From Gemmatimonadota bacterium (lineage in GTDB: Bacteria; Latescibacterota; UBA2968; UBA8231), in assembly GCA_026706165.1 (NCBI GenBank), contig JAPOZF010000086.1, forward strand, positions 1 to 5,765: a stretch of DNA of 5,765 bases. Direction: 5' to 3'. This document shows positions 5,689-5,765 of this stretch, piece after piece. The notes below the pieces were generated by a model. The model searched no databases, was not told the origin of the DNA, and worked only from the letters and a program-made list of their open reading frames with translations. Numbering within the stretch: the stretch's first letter is position 1; every line of letters starts with the position of its first letter. Position numbers and translations under genes: made by a program.

Positions 5689-5765
5689 TCAGAGATCGGA
5701 CTTCTCGGACCGTACCGTCATCGGGTTGTCGGCCAGATCAAAGTGAACAGTCCCCGCGTCATTCG
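5689..5765 (-). CDS. Possible C-terminus of an unidentified convergent gene, 5'-truncated by window edge
   Basis: On the minus strand a frame open at the right edge ends with TGA at 5691-5689. It gives 24 residues, finishing HFDLADNPMTVRSEKSDL, which read like ordinary protein sequence with a charged tail; 17 of 24 third positions are G or C. I do not recognise the family. The stretch is too short to exclude chance: a neighbouring minus frame and one plus frame are also open here. If real, it converges on the glycosyltransferase gene with a 111-nt gap. The region is clearly less GC-rich than the genes to the left. Confidence 0.3.
   Translation of the reverse strand, partial: NDAGTVHFDLADNPMTVRSEKSDL

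Noticed and set aside
1..5765. CRISPR arrays, tRNAs, insertion-sequence ends or attachment sites
   Set aside because: No regularly spaced DNA repeats, cloverleaf-like sequences, transposase motifs or terminal inverted repeats were seen. The only regular repeat is at protein level in the TPR domain.

Overview
This is a very GC-rich window (well over 65% G+C in the coding parts) with compact bacterial gene packing. It has two divergent gene groups separated by a short control region. The gene content (an Opp/Dpp-type ABC importer, a stand-alone CBM9-like protein, and a polytopic glycosyltransferase fused to TPRs) suggests a high-GC Gram-negative environmental lineage, such as Gemmatimonadota, Latescibacterota, Eisenbacteria or Planctomycetota. 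This placement is inferred from gene style only, because no rRNA or other marker gene is present.

Left half, minus strand (1-2378): three tightly coupled genes of a dipeptide/oligopeptide-type (PepT family) ABC transporter. They are read in the order permease 1 (dppB-like, 1374-2378), permease 2 (dppC-like, 508-1365) and ATPase 1 (dppD-like, from 511 and running off the left edge). The dppB/dppC gap is 8 nt and dppC/dppD overlap by 4 nt. The second ATPase (DppF-like) and the periplasmic substrate-binding protein are not in the window. Wording in the permease and ATPase sequences recalls the branch of this family often found with oligosaccharide uptake genes, but the substrate cannot be read from this sequence.

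Centre (2379-2606): the divergent control region. It holds a good sigma70-like promoter for the transporter operon (minus strand, 2421-2449), a G-rich tract that could form a G-quadruplex just before dppB, and a weaker plus-strand -10 element placed 7 nt before an ATG.

Right half, plus strand (2607-5577): a CBM9-like (carbohydrate-binding family 9 / DOMON-type) protein, followed 52 nt later by a 722-aa integral-membrane GT-C (family 39/PMT-like) glycosyltransferase with eight contiguous 34-residue TPRs. The two are probably co-transcribed. The last ~190 bases are lower in GC and hold a weak hairpin and possibly the tail of a convergent minus-strand gene.

A cautious reading is a carbohydrate-related neighbourhood: uptake of an oligomer on one side, and a glycan-binding protein plus a membrane glycosyltransferase on the other. 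Each family is recognisable. What deserves a second look is the control region, the uncertain starts of the two plus-strand genes, and the pairing itself. I see no CRISPR array, tRNA, rRNA, insertion sequence or obvious new defence system.
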